Source: Salinibaculum litoreum
Lineage (GTDB): Archaea > Halobacteriota > Halobacteria > Halobacteriales > Haloarculaceae
Length of the DNA stretch: 64,000 nucleotides
Assembly (NCBI GenBank): GCA_009789175.1
Contig: CP046866.1
Coordinates: 1,860,001 to 1,924,000, forward strand
Direction of reading: 5' to 3'
The notes below the pieces were generated by a model. That model was not told where the DNA came from. It saw nothing but the letters and a program-made list of their open reading frames with translations, and made no database searches. This document shows, in pieces, positions 52,042-59,924 of this stretch. Position 1 is the first letter of the stretch. Every line of letters begins with the position of its first letter. The position numbers and the translations under genes were made by a program.

Positions 52042-52203
52042 CTATGCGTTTTGTAGCCGCTCGATGAGTCGGTCGCCGAGGACCTGTTCAGCAGCACCGT
52101 AGCCGACATAGAGGACAATGGCTTCCAGCAACACGACGCCAATCAGCGTCGCAGCGTCCACCATCGCCGGAAGTCCTCCTGTTGCCCCGCCGCCGGCTAC
52201 CAT
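52042..52203 (-). CDS. 53-residue single-helix membrane protein preceding SafE (DUF7512-like)
   Basis: The protein reads MVAGGGATGGLPAM, then a hydrophobic segment DAATLIGVVLLEAIVLYVGYGAAE, then a short amphipathic C terminus QVLGDRLIERLQNA. It is too short for most gene callers. It is the first gene of the SafE operon: the stop is separated from the SafE ATG by one base. Small proteins of this form preceding SafE are known to me in other haloarchaea (DUF7512, from memory). Likely a permease accessory subunit. Confidence 0.8.
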   Translation of the reverse strand: MVAGGGATGGLPAMVDAATLIGVVLLEAIVLYVGYGAAEQVLGDRLIERLQNA

Positions 52204-52290
52204 CGTTTCTCACCAGCGTTCTTGTGTAGTCGTGTCTGTATCATACTTTTTCGTGCTCGGTCAATCCTAGTCGGCAGGAGGTAATAATGG

Positions 52291-52311
52291 TTTTGGACCT
52301 ATCGCACAATA
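52291..52311 (-). promoter_or_regulatory. Regulon motif upstream of the SafE operon
   Basis: Reading toward SafE, TATTG-N11-CAAAA. It agrees with the TusA promoter site (57009-57029) at 18 of 21 positions including most of the spacer (TGCGNTAGNTC). It lies 88-108 bases before the small membrane protein. Confidence 0.6.
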
Positions 52312-52475
52312 TTACTAGTGCGGATTACAGCCGTATCCAACCAAAATATGAGCATAACTTATGCAGATATAGGCCAGCAGACGGTTGCCGTCCGTCCGCG
52401 GGGGGTTGAAGGTGTGGGTAGTAGACAGGAGTCGGCATCACACAGAGTTCCCCGTGTCCAATGCCCACACACCGG

Positions 52476-52496
52476 TATTGTTCTCAGAAAACAATA
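52476..52496 (+). promoter_or_regulatory. Regulon motif upstream of the universal stress gene
   Basis: TATTG-TTCTCAGAAAA-CAATA, perfect arms; extended arms TATTGTT and AACAATA are also complementary. It lies 26-46 bases before the ATG, covering the TATA position, which favours repression. Confidence 0.65.
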
Positions 52497-52521
52497 TCAC
52501 TGATGGGGACCAAGGGGAAGT

Positions 52522-53358
52522 ATGCGAGCACTGTACGCGACAGACCTGTCGGCAGCCAGCGACGCAGCAATCGAAAACGAAACGTGCCTGGAGTGTCTGG
52601 GCCGCATCGGCATCACGACGGTTCATCTCGTGACCGTCGTGCCCTCGAACGTCCACAGCGGCATGCCTGGGATGGACTTCGAGCAGCGCCGCCAGCAGGG
52701 TCTCGACAGGTACAGGAACGTGATGGAATCCGCCGGCTTCGACGTGGAAACTCACGTCGTCCGGGGGACCCCGCACCGCCGTATCAACGGGATTGCCGAG
52801 ACGGTCAAGGCGGACATGACCATCATCGGGTCGAGGGGGCAGAGTCCACTGGCAAACCGGGTCATCGGGTCGACGGCGCGGAACCTCTCGCGGACCTCGG
52901 TGGTACCGCTGCTGGTCAACCGCATCGAGCGGGAGGCCGACGACCCCGATGTCCTGCGCGAGCACCTCTTTCAGCGCATGTTGTACGCGACGGACTTCTC
53001 GGAGAACGCCCGGCAGGCCTTCGACGCCTTCTCCTATCTCCGTCATGCGACCCAGGAGGCGACGCTCGTCCACGTCGAGTCCCCGAAAGACGACCCGGCT
53101 GTCGACCCCGAGTCACAACTGAACGACCTGGCCGGGACGCTCGAAGAGTGGGACATCGACACCCGCGTGGACGTTCGCCGTGGTGACCCCGCAGAGGAAA
53201 TCCTCGCCGCCGAGCAGGCGGTCACCCCGTCGACGGTTCTGGTCGGGTCACGCGGCCGGAGCCGTCTCAGGCGGCTGCTACTGGGCAGTGTCTCCGAGGA
53301 AATCGTCGCCGGGGCCGACGGGAACGTCTTCCTCGTGCCGCCGGCACGGGCCGCCTGA
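52522..53358 (+). CDS. Tandem universal stress protein with CxxC
   Basis: 278 residues, two UspA domains. First: LYATDLSAASDAAIENETCLECLGRIG to GSRGQSPLANRVIGSTARNLSRTSVVPLLV (about 3-132). Second: LYATDFSENARQAFDAF to GSRGRSRLRRLLLGSVSEEIVAGADGNVFLVPP (about 155-275). The GxxG-x9-GS ATP-binding motif is kept in both. Domain one has Cys22-LE-Cys25, unusual for UspA and suggestive of redox or metal sensing. It is under its own regulon-type operator. Confidence 0.92.
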   Translation: MRALYATDLSAASDAAIENETCLECLGRIGITTVHLVTVVPSNVHSGMPGMDFEQRRQQGLDRYRNVMESAGFDVETHVVRGTPHRRINGIAETVKADMTIIGSRGQSPLANRVIGSTARNLSRTSVVPLLVNRIEREADDPDVLREHLFQRMLYATDFSENARQAFDAFSYLRHATQEATLVHVESPKDDPAVDPESQLNDLAGTLEEWDIDTRVDVRRGDPAEEILAAEQAVTPSTVLVGSRGRSRLRRLLLGSVSEEIVAGADGNVFLVPPARAA

Positions 53359-53385
53359 GAGGTTATCGCTGCCGGTGGGGGTCAC

Positions 53386-54567
53386 TCACAGGTTCGGGAT
53401 GACGAGGACGGACCCGTACCCGAGGACGAACGCGAGGACGAACGAGAGCACCCAGGCGAGGACGGTGACAGAAATCTTCCGCGCGCTGATGGCGCTGCTG
53501 CCACCGACGGCCGCGCCGCTGCCGATGATGGCGCTCACGACGATTTCGTTAAAGGACACGGGGACGCCCAACAGGACGGCCACCTGTGCGATGAGAAACG
53601 AGGGGACGAGTGCGGCAATCGAGCGTCGCGGGCCGAGCGAGGAGTAGTCTTTGGCGAGTGACTTTATCATCCGCGGGGCTCCCGACCAGGACCCGACGAG
53701 GATGCCGGCACCGCCGCCGAGCAGGACGGCAGTGACCGGCACCATCCCCACATCGTCGAGCAAGGGCACCAGCGGCCCGACGGCCAGGCCGACCTGACTT
53801 CCGCCGGCCGAGAAGGCGACCAGCGACCCCAGCGCGAGCAGCACTCGCCGGAGACCGCCCGCCTGGTCGCGGGCAACGTCCCAGCGCACGACCGTCCCGA
53901 TTGCGAGTGCCGCCAGTGCCGGGACGCCGAGGGTGACAGCCAACCCGTCCATCGCGAGTGCTCGCCGGGAGAGACCGACCAGCGAATCCGGGGACGACCC
54001 CGGACCGAGATACGCGAACTCCACGGCCGTCAGGACGGCACCGACGAGCCCCGCGAGCACTGGAACGCTGTACTGTTCCGGCACATCGGGGCGCGGGAGG
54101 ACGCTGGCGATACCGTAGGCGAGGCCCCCACCGACGATGGGCGTGAGGACCCAGACGGCACCGATCTGTGTGTACTTCGACCAGACGGGGACGCCGCCGA
54201 GTGCCAGCCCGACGCCGACGACGGAGCCGGTCACGGTAAACGCCGTGGCGATGGGGTAGCCGGTCACGATACCGACGGCCATCAGGCCAGCACCGATAGC
54301 GAGGACGACGATGACGCCTGTTGGCGGCAGCGACACACCGCCGACCAGGCCTCTCCCAACGGCTTCGGAGACGTTTGCACCCTGGATGGCCGCCCCGGCG
54401 AAGCCGAAGATGCCGACGAGAAAGGCCGCTCGCATCGTCGAGATGGCGTTGGCACCGACCGCGGGGGCGAAGGGAGTCGCACCGCTGGAGCCGGCACCGA
54501 TGACCCACGCCATGAACAGACTGGCGAGGCCAGCAACGACGAAGAGTCCGAGGACTGATGGTTCCAT
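53386..54567 (-). CDS. PiT-family permease (phosphate, or sulfate/thiosulfate as in CysP)
   Basis: 393 residues with about ten hydrophobic helices in two homologous halves. The first half has WVIGAGSSGATPFAPAVGANAISTMRAAFLVGIFGFAGAAIQGANVSEAVG; the second has VPVSFNEIVVSAIIGSGAAVGGSSAISARK. The family usual GxND is represented by VGANAIS and VSFNEIV, both variants. Bacillus CysP is a PiT homologue that carries sulfate; the operon with YeeE/YedE and rhodanese-MBL points to a sulfur oxyanion here (inference). The ATG follows the second YeeE gene after 20 bases. Confidence 0.85.
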   Translation of the reverse strand: MEPSVLGLFVVAGLASLFMAWVIGAGSSGATPFAPAVGANAISTMRAAFLVGIFGFAGAAIQGANVSEAVGRGLVGGVSLPPTGVIVVLAIGAGLMAVGIVTGYPIATAFTVTGSVVGVGLALGGVPVWSKYTQIGAVWVLTPIVGGGLAYGIASVLPRPDVPEQYSVPVLAGLVGAVLTAVEFAYLGPGSSPDSLVGLSRRALAMDGLAVTLGVPALAALAIGTVVRWDVARDQAGGLRRVLLALGSLVAFSAGGSQVGLAVGPLVPLLDDVGMVPVTAVLLGGGAGILVGSWSGAPRMIKSLAKDYSSLGPRRSIAALVPSFLIAQVAVLLGVPVSFNEIVVSAIIGSGAAVGGSSAISARKISVTVLAWVLSFVLAFVLGYGSVLVIPNL

Positions 54568-54587
54568 GAACAGAGTAAAACCGGTCG

Positions 54588-55046
54588 TTAGTCCGCCCTG
54601 GTAGCAGCAGTGCCGGCGTCAGCACGCTTGCTTCGCCAGTAGCCCTGGAGATACGCACCGACGAACATCCCGGCAAGCGCCCAGAGGATAGTCACGTTCC
54701 CGGTGCCCAGACTGGCGTAGGCCGCACCCGGGCAGATACCCGACAGGCCCCAGCCGACGCCGAAGACGGCACCGCCGACGAGGACGTTGCGGTCGAAGGG
54801 CTTCAGCCGGCGTTCGTAGCGGTTTCCGGTCAGTGGCGCCCCATCCCGGAGCCGGGGCATGACCGCGAAGGCGACCCCGGAGACGACGGCAGCGCCGAAC
54901 ATGACAAAGAGGAGTCCGAAGTCCTCGAACTGCAGGAAGTTCAGGACGACTTCGGGACGGGCCATCTGGCTGAACCCGAGGCCGAACCCGAACACGATAC
55001 CGCCGACCAGCACCAGCGGCTTGAAGAGGGGATGGCGCTCGCTCAT
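54588..55046 (-). CDS. YeeE/YedE-family thiosulfate/sulfur transporter, second half
   Basis: 152 residues from MSERHPLFKPLVLVGG. Four hydrophobic helices, with FGVGWGLSGICPGAAYASLG placing the conserved Cys105 in the family motif. In the single-chain YeeE the same motif occurs twice and conserved cysteines relay thiosulfate through the pore. Here the two halves are separate genes overlapping by four bases, so they should assemble as a heterodimer. Confidence 0.9.
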   Translation of the reverse strand: MSERHPLFKPLVLVGGIVFGFGLGFSQMARPEVVLNFLQFEDFGLLFVMFGAAVVSGVAFAVMPRLRDGAPLTGNRYERRLKPFDRNVLVGGAVFGVGWGLSGICPGAAYASLGTGNVTILWALAGMFVGAYLQGYWRSKRADAGTAATRAD

Positions 55047-55600
55047 GGACTCACCCCCATCGCCGCGACGGCCTGGGCGGTGAGGATGGCGACGGTGAGG
55101 AACGTGACGACGCCCGCGATGGACGTCTTCGACGCGGAGCCGACGCCACAGACGCCGTGACCCGACGTGCAGCCTTTCCCGATACGGGTCCCGATGCCGA
55201 CGAAGATGCCACCGACGAGCAGCCGCCACGGCTGGACATCCGTCGACCACAGCGTCACGCCGCCCACCTCGTAGAGCTGCCCGGTCGACCCGGACTGGTA
55301 GAGAGCGGAGCTTACGACCCCGGACTGGACCGTCGCCGCGAACAACAGACCACCGAGGATGATGCCGGCCGTGAACACGACCCGCCAGTCACGGGACCCG
55401 ACGTACTGCTGGAATCGGGACTGACCAGAGACGTACGACAGCGTCGATTCGAGGAACGTACTCGCGCCGGCGGGAATGCCGGTGCCGACGTAGATGAGCA
55501 CCGTTCCAAGGCCGACCAACAGTCCGCCGACGGCGTAGCGACTGATGCCGTTGGGGAACAACTCGGCGACCAGTTGCAGCGGGACCGGGTCAGCGAGCAT
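55043..55600 (-). CDS. YeeE/YedE-family thiosulfate/sulfur transporter, first half
   Basis: 185 residues. Hydrophobic helices: GGLLVGLGTVLIYVGTGIPAGAS, VVFTAGIILGGLLFAATV, LLVGGIFVGIGTRIGKGCTSGHGVCGVGSASKTS with Cys144 and Cys151, and GVVTFLTVAILTAQAVAAMG. The GKGCTSGHGVCG motif is the diagnostic YeeE/YedE element. Pairs with the overlapping downstream gene. It starts 8 bases after the rhodanese-MBL stop. Confidence 0.9.
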   Translation of the reverse strand: MLADPVPLQLVAELFPNGISRYAVGGLLVGLGTVLIYVGTGIPAGASTFLESTLSYVSGQSRFQQYVGSRDWRVVFTAGIILGGLLFAATVQSGVVSSALYQSGSTGQLYEVGGVTLWSTDVQPWRLLVGGIFVGIGTRIGKGCTSGHGVCGVGSASKTSIAGVVTFLTVAILTAQAVAAMGVSP

Positions 55601-55608
55601 CGGTCAGG

Positions 55609-56802
55609 TCAGTCACCCGCGAGCGATTCCTGGCTCGCTGCGCAGTTGTTCGGGCCGAGTTCGAGCGTGAACGCCTCCTCGTCGTCGACGCTTTGCTGTC
55701 CGAGATTGGTCGCGATGATGTCCTCGTAGTTGGCCGGCCGCGGCGGCATATCCGAGAGGATGAGGTCGACGAACTCCTCTTCGTCCATGGTGAGCGCGTC
55801 CATCTCCTCGACCAACTGTCCGATTGGGGCAGTGAAGGTGCCGTCCTCGGCCGGTTCGGCGGCATCACTGTAGTGTGCGCCACCGACGAGCGTCTCCTCG
55901 GGCAGTGTCAGCACGCGTTCCTGCAGCGACTCGTAGAGCATGCGGGCCGCGTCGGGTGCGCCCTCGTCGCCCTCTTCGAGGTCCGGGCGGGCGACACTCT
56001 CGATGAACAGTCCGTCACCGGTCGCCAGCAGGCTGTCGTCGACGAGATAGGAGGTCATCCCCGTCGTGTGACCGGGCGTGGAGACGGTCTCGATGGTCGC
56101 GTCACCGACGGCGAAAGTGTCGCCGTCCTCGGCAGTCGTCAGTTCGTCGGCGTAGGTCACGCCGCGGTCGACGGCGGCGTCGGGGATGACGCCCTCGACG
56201 CCCGCTTCGTCGAGGTCACGCACGCCCGAGATGTGGTCGGCGTGGATGTGGGTATCCAGTGCGTATTGCAGGTCGACACCGAGGTCCTCGGCGTCGTCGA
56301 GGTAGCGGTCGGTAAAGGCCCGGAGCGGGTCGATGACCGCGGCCTCACCGTCGTCGTACAGAAGGTAGCCGAGACAGCCCGAGGACGGCCGCTGGTACTG
56401 CAACAGGGTGCCAGCGCCCTCGTAGTCGGTGACCTCGACGGCCTCGTAGATACCTGCCCAGCCGTTCATGCCGTCTTCGAGGTGATTGACCTCGTAGCCG
56501 CGCTCGGCGAGCGTGCCGGCGACGTACTCGCTGGCTCCACCTTTCGCACAGAGGACCGTGACTTCACGGTCGTCGGGAATCCGTGCAAGCACGTCGTCGT
56601 CGATGTCCTCGTCCAAGAACTCGAAGTACGGGACGTTGATGGAGGTGACCGTCTCGCCGTCGACGTGCCACTCGTCGTACTCCGATTCCATCCTGGCATC
56701 GAGCAGAGTTACCTCCTCGCCCGCGTCGATACGCTCTTTCAGTGTCTCCGGTTCGGTCGTGTCGACCTCGACATCCGGCGTTGGGAAGTCTTCGGGATTC
56801 AT
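55609..56802 (-). CDS. Rhodanese-metallo-beta-lactamase fusion (persulfide dioxygenase-like)
   Basis: 397 residues from MNPEDFPTPDV. Rhodanese domain 1-125 with active-site Cys85 in VLCAKGGASEY; MBL domain about 130-385 with THIHADHISG (184-193), GHTTGMTSYL and the downstream LLATGDGLFIES. Metal ligands match ETHE1-type dioxygenases. The order rhodanese first and MBL second is the reverse of bacterial PDO-rhodanese fusions. It may accept persulfide sulfur at Cys85 and oxidise a thiol persulfide to sulfite. First gene of the operon with YeeE halves and PiT. Confidence 0.91.
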   Translation of the reverse strand: MNPEDFPTPDVEVDTTEPETLKERIDAGEEVTLLDARMESEYDEWHVDGETVTSINVPYFEFLDEDIDDDVLARIPDDREVTVLCAKGGASEYVAGTLAERGYEVNHLEDGMNGWAGIYEAVEVTDYEGAGTLLQYQRPSSGCLGYLLYDDGEAAVIDPLRAFTDRYLDDAEDLGVDLQYALDTHIHADHISGVRDLDEAGVEGVIPDAAVDRGVTYADELTTAEDGDTFAVGDATIETVSTPGHTTGMTSYLVDDSLLATGDGLFIESVARPDLEEGDEGAPDAARMLYESLQERVLTLPEETLVGGAHYSDAAEPAEDGTFTAPIGQLVEEMDALTMDEEEFVDLILSDMPPRPANYEDIIATNLGQQSVDDEEAFTLELGPNNCAASQESLAGD

Positions 56803-56850
56803 GTCGTACACCCCTTCCTACTGGATTGACGTACTAAAGAGTTTGCATAG

Positions 56851-56871
56851 AAATTCGTTTTCTCCACAATA
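56851..56871 (-). promoter_or_regulatory. Half of the regulon motif upstream of the rhodanese-MBL operon
   Basis: Only the first arm (TATTGTGG) is clear; the second arm is AATTT. It is 49-69 bases before the ATG. Weak, kept because TATTGTG is shared with four other sites. Confidence 0.35.
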
Positions 56872-56970
56872 CAGTGGTCGGCGAACATCTACCTAATCCG
56901 CATTCATTCGCCCACACGTGCGCTCTAGCTAGTTTTGTAGGCAGTGTCCGACACAGCCATAGTTTGCAGT

Positions 56971-57029
56971 ACGCACAATAACCAACATTCTTTTTACCGT
57001 CGGGATTATATTGTGCGTTAGCTCCAATA
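56971..57029. promoter_or_regulatory. Regulon motifs in the TusA-DsrE2-HalOD1 promoter
   Basis: TATTG-TGCGTTAGCTC-CAATA (57009-57029) has perfect arms, 24-44 bases before the ATG. An inverted ten-base arm ACGCACAATA (56971-56980) pairs with TATTGTGCGT (57009-57018). A TATA-like CTTTTTACC (56990) sits between. This is the strongest operator in the island. Confidence 0.65.
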
Positions 57030-57052
57030 CAGACCAACGGAGCAGATACATC

Positions 57053-57298
57053 ATGAGTGCAGAATACGACATCACGGAGCAACTCGACGTGAAGGGTGCA
57101 TCGTGTCCGATGCCGGTTGTAAAGACGAAATCAGCCATCGACGACCTCGGGAAAGACGAGATTCTCGAAGTTATCGCGACAGACGCCGGCAGCATGAGCG
57201 ACATCGACGGCTGGGCGTCGGGGACCGACGGCGTCGAACTCGTCGAGCAAGAGGAAGGTGACGGCGTGTACAGACATTACGTCCGCAAGACAGAGTGA
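57053..57298 (+). CDS. TusA-family sulfur carrier protein (copy 1)
   Basis: 81 residues from MSAEYDITEQLDVKGASCPMPVV. The sulfur-carrier Cys18 is in the CPMP motif of TusA, followed by a betaalphabeta fold. It should carry a persulfide between donors such as rhodanese and acceptors such as DsrE. The following DsrE2 gene begins two bases after the stop. Confidence 0.95.
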   Translation: MSAEYDITEQLDVKGASCPMPVVKTKSAIDDLGKDEILEVIATDAGSMSDIDGWASGTDGVELVEQEEGDGVYRHYVRKTE

Positions 57299-57300
57299 CG

Positions 57301-57873
57301 ATGAGCACTGATACACCCGACGCGACGGCCGAGGACGTACCCTCGCGTGCCGAACTCGCCGCACGCGTCGAGGAACTCGAACAGTCGCTGGCCGAGGCGA
57401 CCGACGAGGACGACGAGAAGAAAATGTCGATTATCGCGACGAAGGGGACCCTTGATATGGCGTACCCGCCGCTCATCCTCGCGAGCACTGCGGCCGCGTT
57501 CGGCTACGACGTGACGGTCTTTCACACGTTCTGGGGGCTGGACATCCTCCACGAGGAGCGCTCGAAGAACCTCAAGTTGAGTTCCGTCGGCAACCCCAAC
57601 ATGCCGGTCCCGAACGCAGTCGCCGCCATCCCCGGGATGGACCGCGTGACCACCAAGATGATGGAGAAGAAGATTGCCGACAACGACACCGCGACCATCG
57701 AGGAACTCTTCGAGACGAGCCTCGACATGGGCGTGGAGTTCCAGGCCTGTCAGATGACCATCGAGCTGATGGGCTACGACGAAGACGACTTCTACGACGG
57801 CGTCACGACGGGTGTCGGTGCTGCGACAGCCCTGCAAGATATGGCCGACGCCGACATCCAGCTACTTGTCTAA
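57301..57873 (+). CDS. DsrE/DrsH-family (DsrE2) sulfurtransferase
   Basis: 190 residues; an N-terminal coiled coil (13-40) precedes the domain. KMSIIATKGTLDMAYPPLILASTAAAFGYDVTVFHTFWGLDIL and NMPVPNAVAAIPGMDRVTTKMMEKKI are the peroxiredoxin/DsrE2 signatures. The only cysteine is Cys150 in FQACQMTIELMGYDEDDF, the usual persulfide-bearing place. DsrE2 exchanges sulfur with TusA in sulfur oxidisers. Often membrane-associated in bacteria; here no helix is evident. Confidence 0.93.
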   Translation: MSTDTPDATAEDVPSRAELAARVEELEQSLAEATDEDDEKKMSIIATKGTLDMAYPPLILASTAAAFGYDVTVFHTFWGLDILHEERSKNLKLSSVGNPNMPVPNAVAAIPGMDRVTTKMMEKKIADNDTATIEELFETSLDMGVEFQACQMTIELMGYDEDDFYDGVTTGVGAATALQDMADADIQLLV

Positions 57874-57874
57874 C

Positions 57875-58114
57875 GTGACAACTCGACAGACAACGGCTGA
57901 CTCCGCCGAGTCAATCATCTACGCGGTCGCCGAGTACGAGGACATCGACCCCATGAAACTATCGCCGCCGCTGGCCACAGTTGTCGACCCGGACGCACTC
58001 GACCGCGTCCTCGGGACGGCTCCGACCGACGAAAGACAGGGCGTGACAGCTCAGTTCACCTACCGTGGACACGAGGTGGTCGTCTCGTCGGACGGTAGGG
58101 TCACGGTCCGATAG
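57875..58114 (+). CDS. HalOD1 output-domain protein
   Basis: 79 residues with a GTG start. It matches HalOD1: ESIIYAVAEYEDIDPMKLSPPLATVVDPDALDRVL, then VTAQFTYRGHEVVVSSDGRVTV. HalOD1 is normally an output domain of haloarchaeal signalling proteins, but free-standing members are common. It starts one base after the DsrE2 stop, so it is the third gene of the TusA operon; role unknown. Confidence 0.88.
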   Translation: MTTRQTTADSAESIIYAVAEYEDIDPMKLSPPLATVVDPDALDRVLGTAPTDERQGVTAQFTYRGHEVVVSSDGRVTVR

Positions 58115-58155
58115 AGCGCAGTTCCTTTCTTGGACGACGGCTGTCGCGAGCGAAA

Positions 58156-58779
58156 TCAGTCGTCCGTCGGGCGCTGTGCCTGTCCGAGTGCCCGTGCGAT
58201 GGCGAGTACGTAGCCGAGCCCATACTGGATGTCGGGGTCCTGAGTTGCTTTCAAAAGGCCGACCGGTCCGACGGGTATGCTCGCCTCCGCCTCGGCGTCG
58301 CCGACCCCCTGGAGCACGGTTTCGAGTCCGTCACGGGTGTCGTCGTCGGCAGCCGTCTCGGCGAGTTCGCCAAGCGAAGAGCCGGTCGCGGCGAGCGAGC
58401 GCACCATCTCGTCGTCCAGCGCCGCCGTCACAAGCGAGAGCACGTCGGCGAGTTCCAGCAGTTCGTCCAGCGTCCCGGTCTGCTGGAGTCTGACCAGTGA
58501 TTCCAGGGCCGCCTGTAGTTCCTCGCCGTTGTCGCCGACCGTCTCGGCGAGCCCGACCGTTTCTTCGGTTGCGAGGCCGTCGGCGGATTCCGCGAGCGTT
58601 GCCGTCGTGCCAGCGAGCTCTCGGGCCATCTCGTCGGTGAGCGCGCTCTCACCGAGTGCGAGCACGTCGAGCAGTTCGTTGACGGCATCGAGTCGCCGGA
58701 CGAACTCGGCGACAGCCTCCGGGTTCTCTGCGATGGCCGATTCGAGTTCCGTCTCGTCGGACCGAAGTTCCTCGGACAT
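58156..58779 (-). CDS. DUF1641 family protein
   Basis: 207 residues from MSEELRSDETELESAIAENPEAVAEFVRRL. Helical, acidic, with repeated TxxxLAES patterns and LLKATQDPDIQYGLGYVLAIARALG, the C-terminal DUF1641 motif. DUF1641 genes are commonly adjacent to pyridine nucleotide-disulfide oxidoreductase and formate dehydrogenase genes. Here it follows an SQR gene by two bases, so it probably assists that flavoprotein (inference). Confidence 0.9.
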   Translation of the reverse strand: MSEELRSDETELESAIAENPEAVAEFVRRLDAVNELLDVLALGESALTDEMARELAGTTATLAESADGLATEETVGLAETVGDNGEELQAALESLVRLQQTGTLDELLELADVLSLVTAALDDEMVRSLAATGSSLGELAETAADDDTRDGLETVLQGVGDAEAEASIPVGPVGLLKATQDPDIQYGLGYVLAIARALGQAQRPTDD

Positions 58780-58781
58780 CC

Positions 58782-59924
58782 TCAGAGCAACCCCCGTGCG
58801 GTCAGCCAGTAGGATTCGTTGTAGGCCAGTTTCGACCAGTGCAGCTTCTGGGAGGGTGGTGCCGGTGAGGGCGGCTGCTCGTAGTCGAATTCGACGAAGG
58901 AGGCAGCGTCCATCCCCGTCTCGATGAAACACAGCGTTTTGCCGTCGTAGGTCGCCGTCGCCGGTCGGCCACGAACCTCGCTCGCCAGGCGCTGGGCGAG
59001 CACCCCGGCCTGGTAGTGGGCCACGCTGCCGGCCTTTGGCACGCCCGTGTCAGCGGCGTCACCGATAGCGTAGACCCGGTCGGCGTGGTCGGCTTCCAGC
59101 GTGTGCTTGTCCACGTCAACCCAACCGTTGTCACCGAGATCGGCCTCCTCGATGAGGTCGACACCACGGTGGGGCGGAATCGACACGAGCAGGTCGTAGT
59201 CCAGTTCCGTCCCCTCCATCGACGTGATCGTCTCGGCCTCTGGGTCGACCGCCTCGGCGTTGAAAAACGTCTCCACGTTGATGTCCCGGTCGTCCATGAG
59301 CGGGCGGGCCCACTCGGCAATATGGGGGTTGCCGTGGACGCGCTGGATGGGGTAGGTGTAGGTAATCTCGACGTCGTCCCGGAGACCGCGCTCCCGAAAC
59401 CAGTCGTCGGCCATGAAGACGAACTCCAGTGGTGCTGCCGGGCACATGTGTGGTGAGCCGATGACGCTCAATACGAGTTCGCCCCCAGTGAAGGAGAGCA
59501 GTTCCTCGCGCAGGGTCTTTGCACCGGATTCGCTGTAGTAGTCGTGTCCGCCCTCGGCCAGGCCGGAAATCTCCGCCGGCGCGAGCGTCGACCCCGTCGC
59601 GAGTACGAGGTAGTCGTACTCGATAGCCGGGCCACGACGGGTCCGGAGTTGCCGGGTGTCGGTGTCGATGTCGGTCACGCGGTCGATACGAACGTCGACA
59701 CTGTCGTCGACGAGGTCGGCGAGCGGTCGGCGGCCGTCTTCGGGTTCGCGCTGGCCGAAGGGGACGTACAGCCAGACCGGCTTGTAGACGTGGTCGGGGT
59801 CGTCGTTGAGGAGTGTGACCCTGACCTTGTCGGTCGCCAGTTCCGTCTCGAGTCTGTCGGCAAGGTCGTTTGCCAGTACTGTCCCGCCGGTTCCCCCACC
59901 GAGGATGACGACGTGGTCAGTCAT
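58782..59924 (-). CDS. Sulfide:quinone oxidoreductase-like flavoprotein
   Basis: 380 residues from MTDHVVILGGGTGGTVLAND. FAD motif GGGTGGTVLANDLAD (9-23), YDYLVLATGSTLAPAE, then DRVYAIGDAADTGVPKAGSVAHYQAGVLAQRL near the C terminus. There are only two cysteines: Cys161 in GSPHMCPAAPLEF and Cys332 in TLCFIETG. They match the redox pair of SQR that handles persulfide. It should oxidise sulfide, reduce quinone and pass sulfane sulfur on. It overlaps the upstream TusA gene by four bases. Confidence 0.92.
   Translation of the reverse strand: MTDHVVILGGGTGGTVLANDLADRLETELATDKVRVTLLNDDPDHVYKPVWLYVPFGQREPEDGRRPLADLVDDSVDVRIDRVTDIDTDTRQLRTRRGPAIEYDYLVLATGSTLAPAEISGLAEGGHDYYSESGAKTLREELLSFTGGELVLSVIGSPHMCPAAPLEFVFMADDWFRERGLRDDVEITYTYPIQRVHGNPHIAEWARPLMDDRDINVETFFNAEAVDPEAETITSMEGTELDYDLLVSIPPHRGVDLIEEADLGDNGWVDVDKHTLEADHADRVYAIGDAADTGVPKAGSVAHYQAGVLAQRLASEVRGRPATATYDGKTLCFIETGMDAASFVEFDYEQPPSPAPPSQKLHWSKLAYNESYWLTARGLL

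Larger units (their letters stand above)
52204..52521. other. Divergent promoter region between the SafE operon and the universal stress gene
   Basis: 318 bases without a gene. It contains two copies of the regulon motif: TTTTG-N11-CAATA (52291-52311, reading as the complement toward SafE) and TATTG-N11-CAATA (52476-52496) near the stress gene, with TATA-like runs ATAATATTA and AACCAAAATATGA between. CATAACTTATG at 52352-52362 is a further short palindrome. Confidence 0.6.

Noticed and set aside
52318-52503. 61-codon plus-strand ORF in the SafE-stress spacer
   Set aside because: No protein resemblance and it runs through the operator motifs; treated as promoter DNA.
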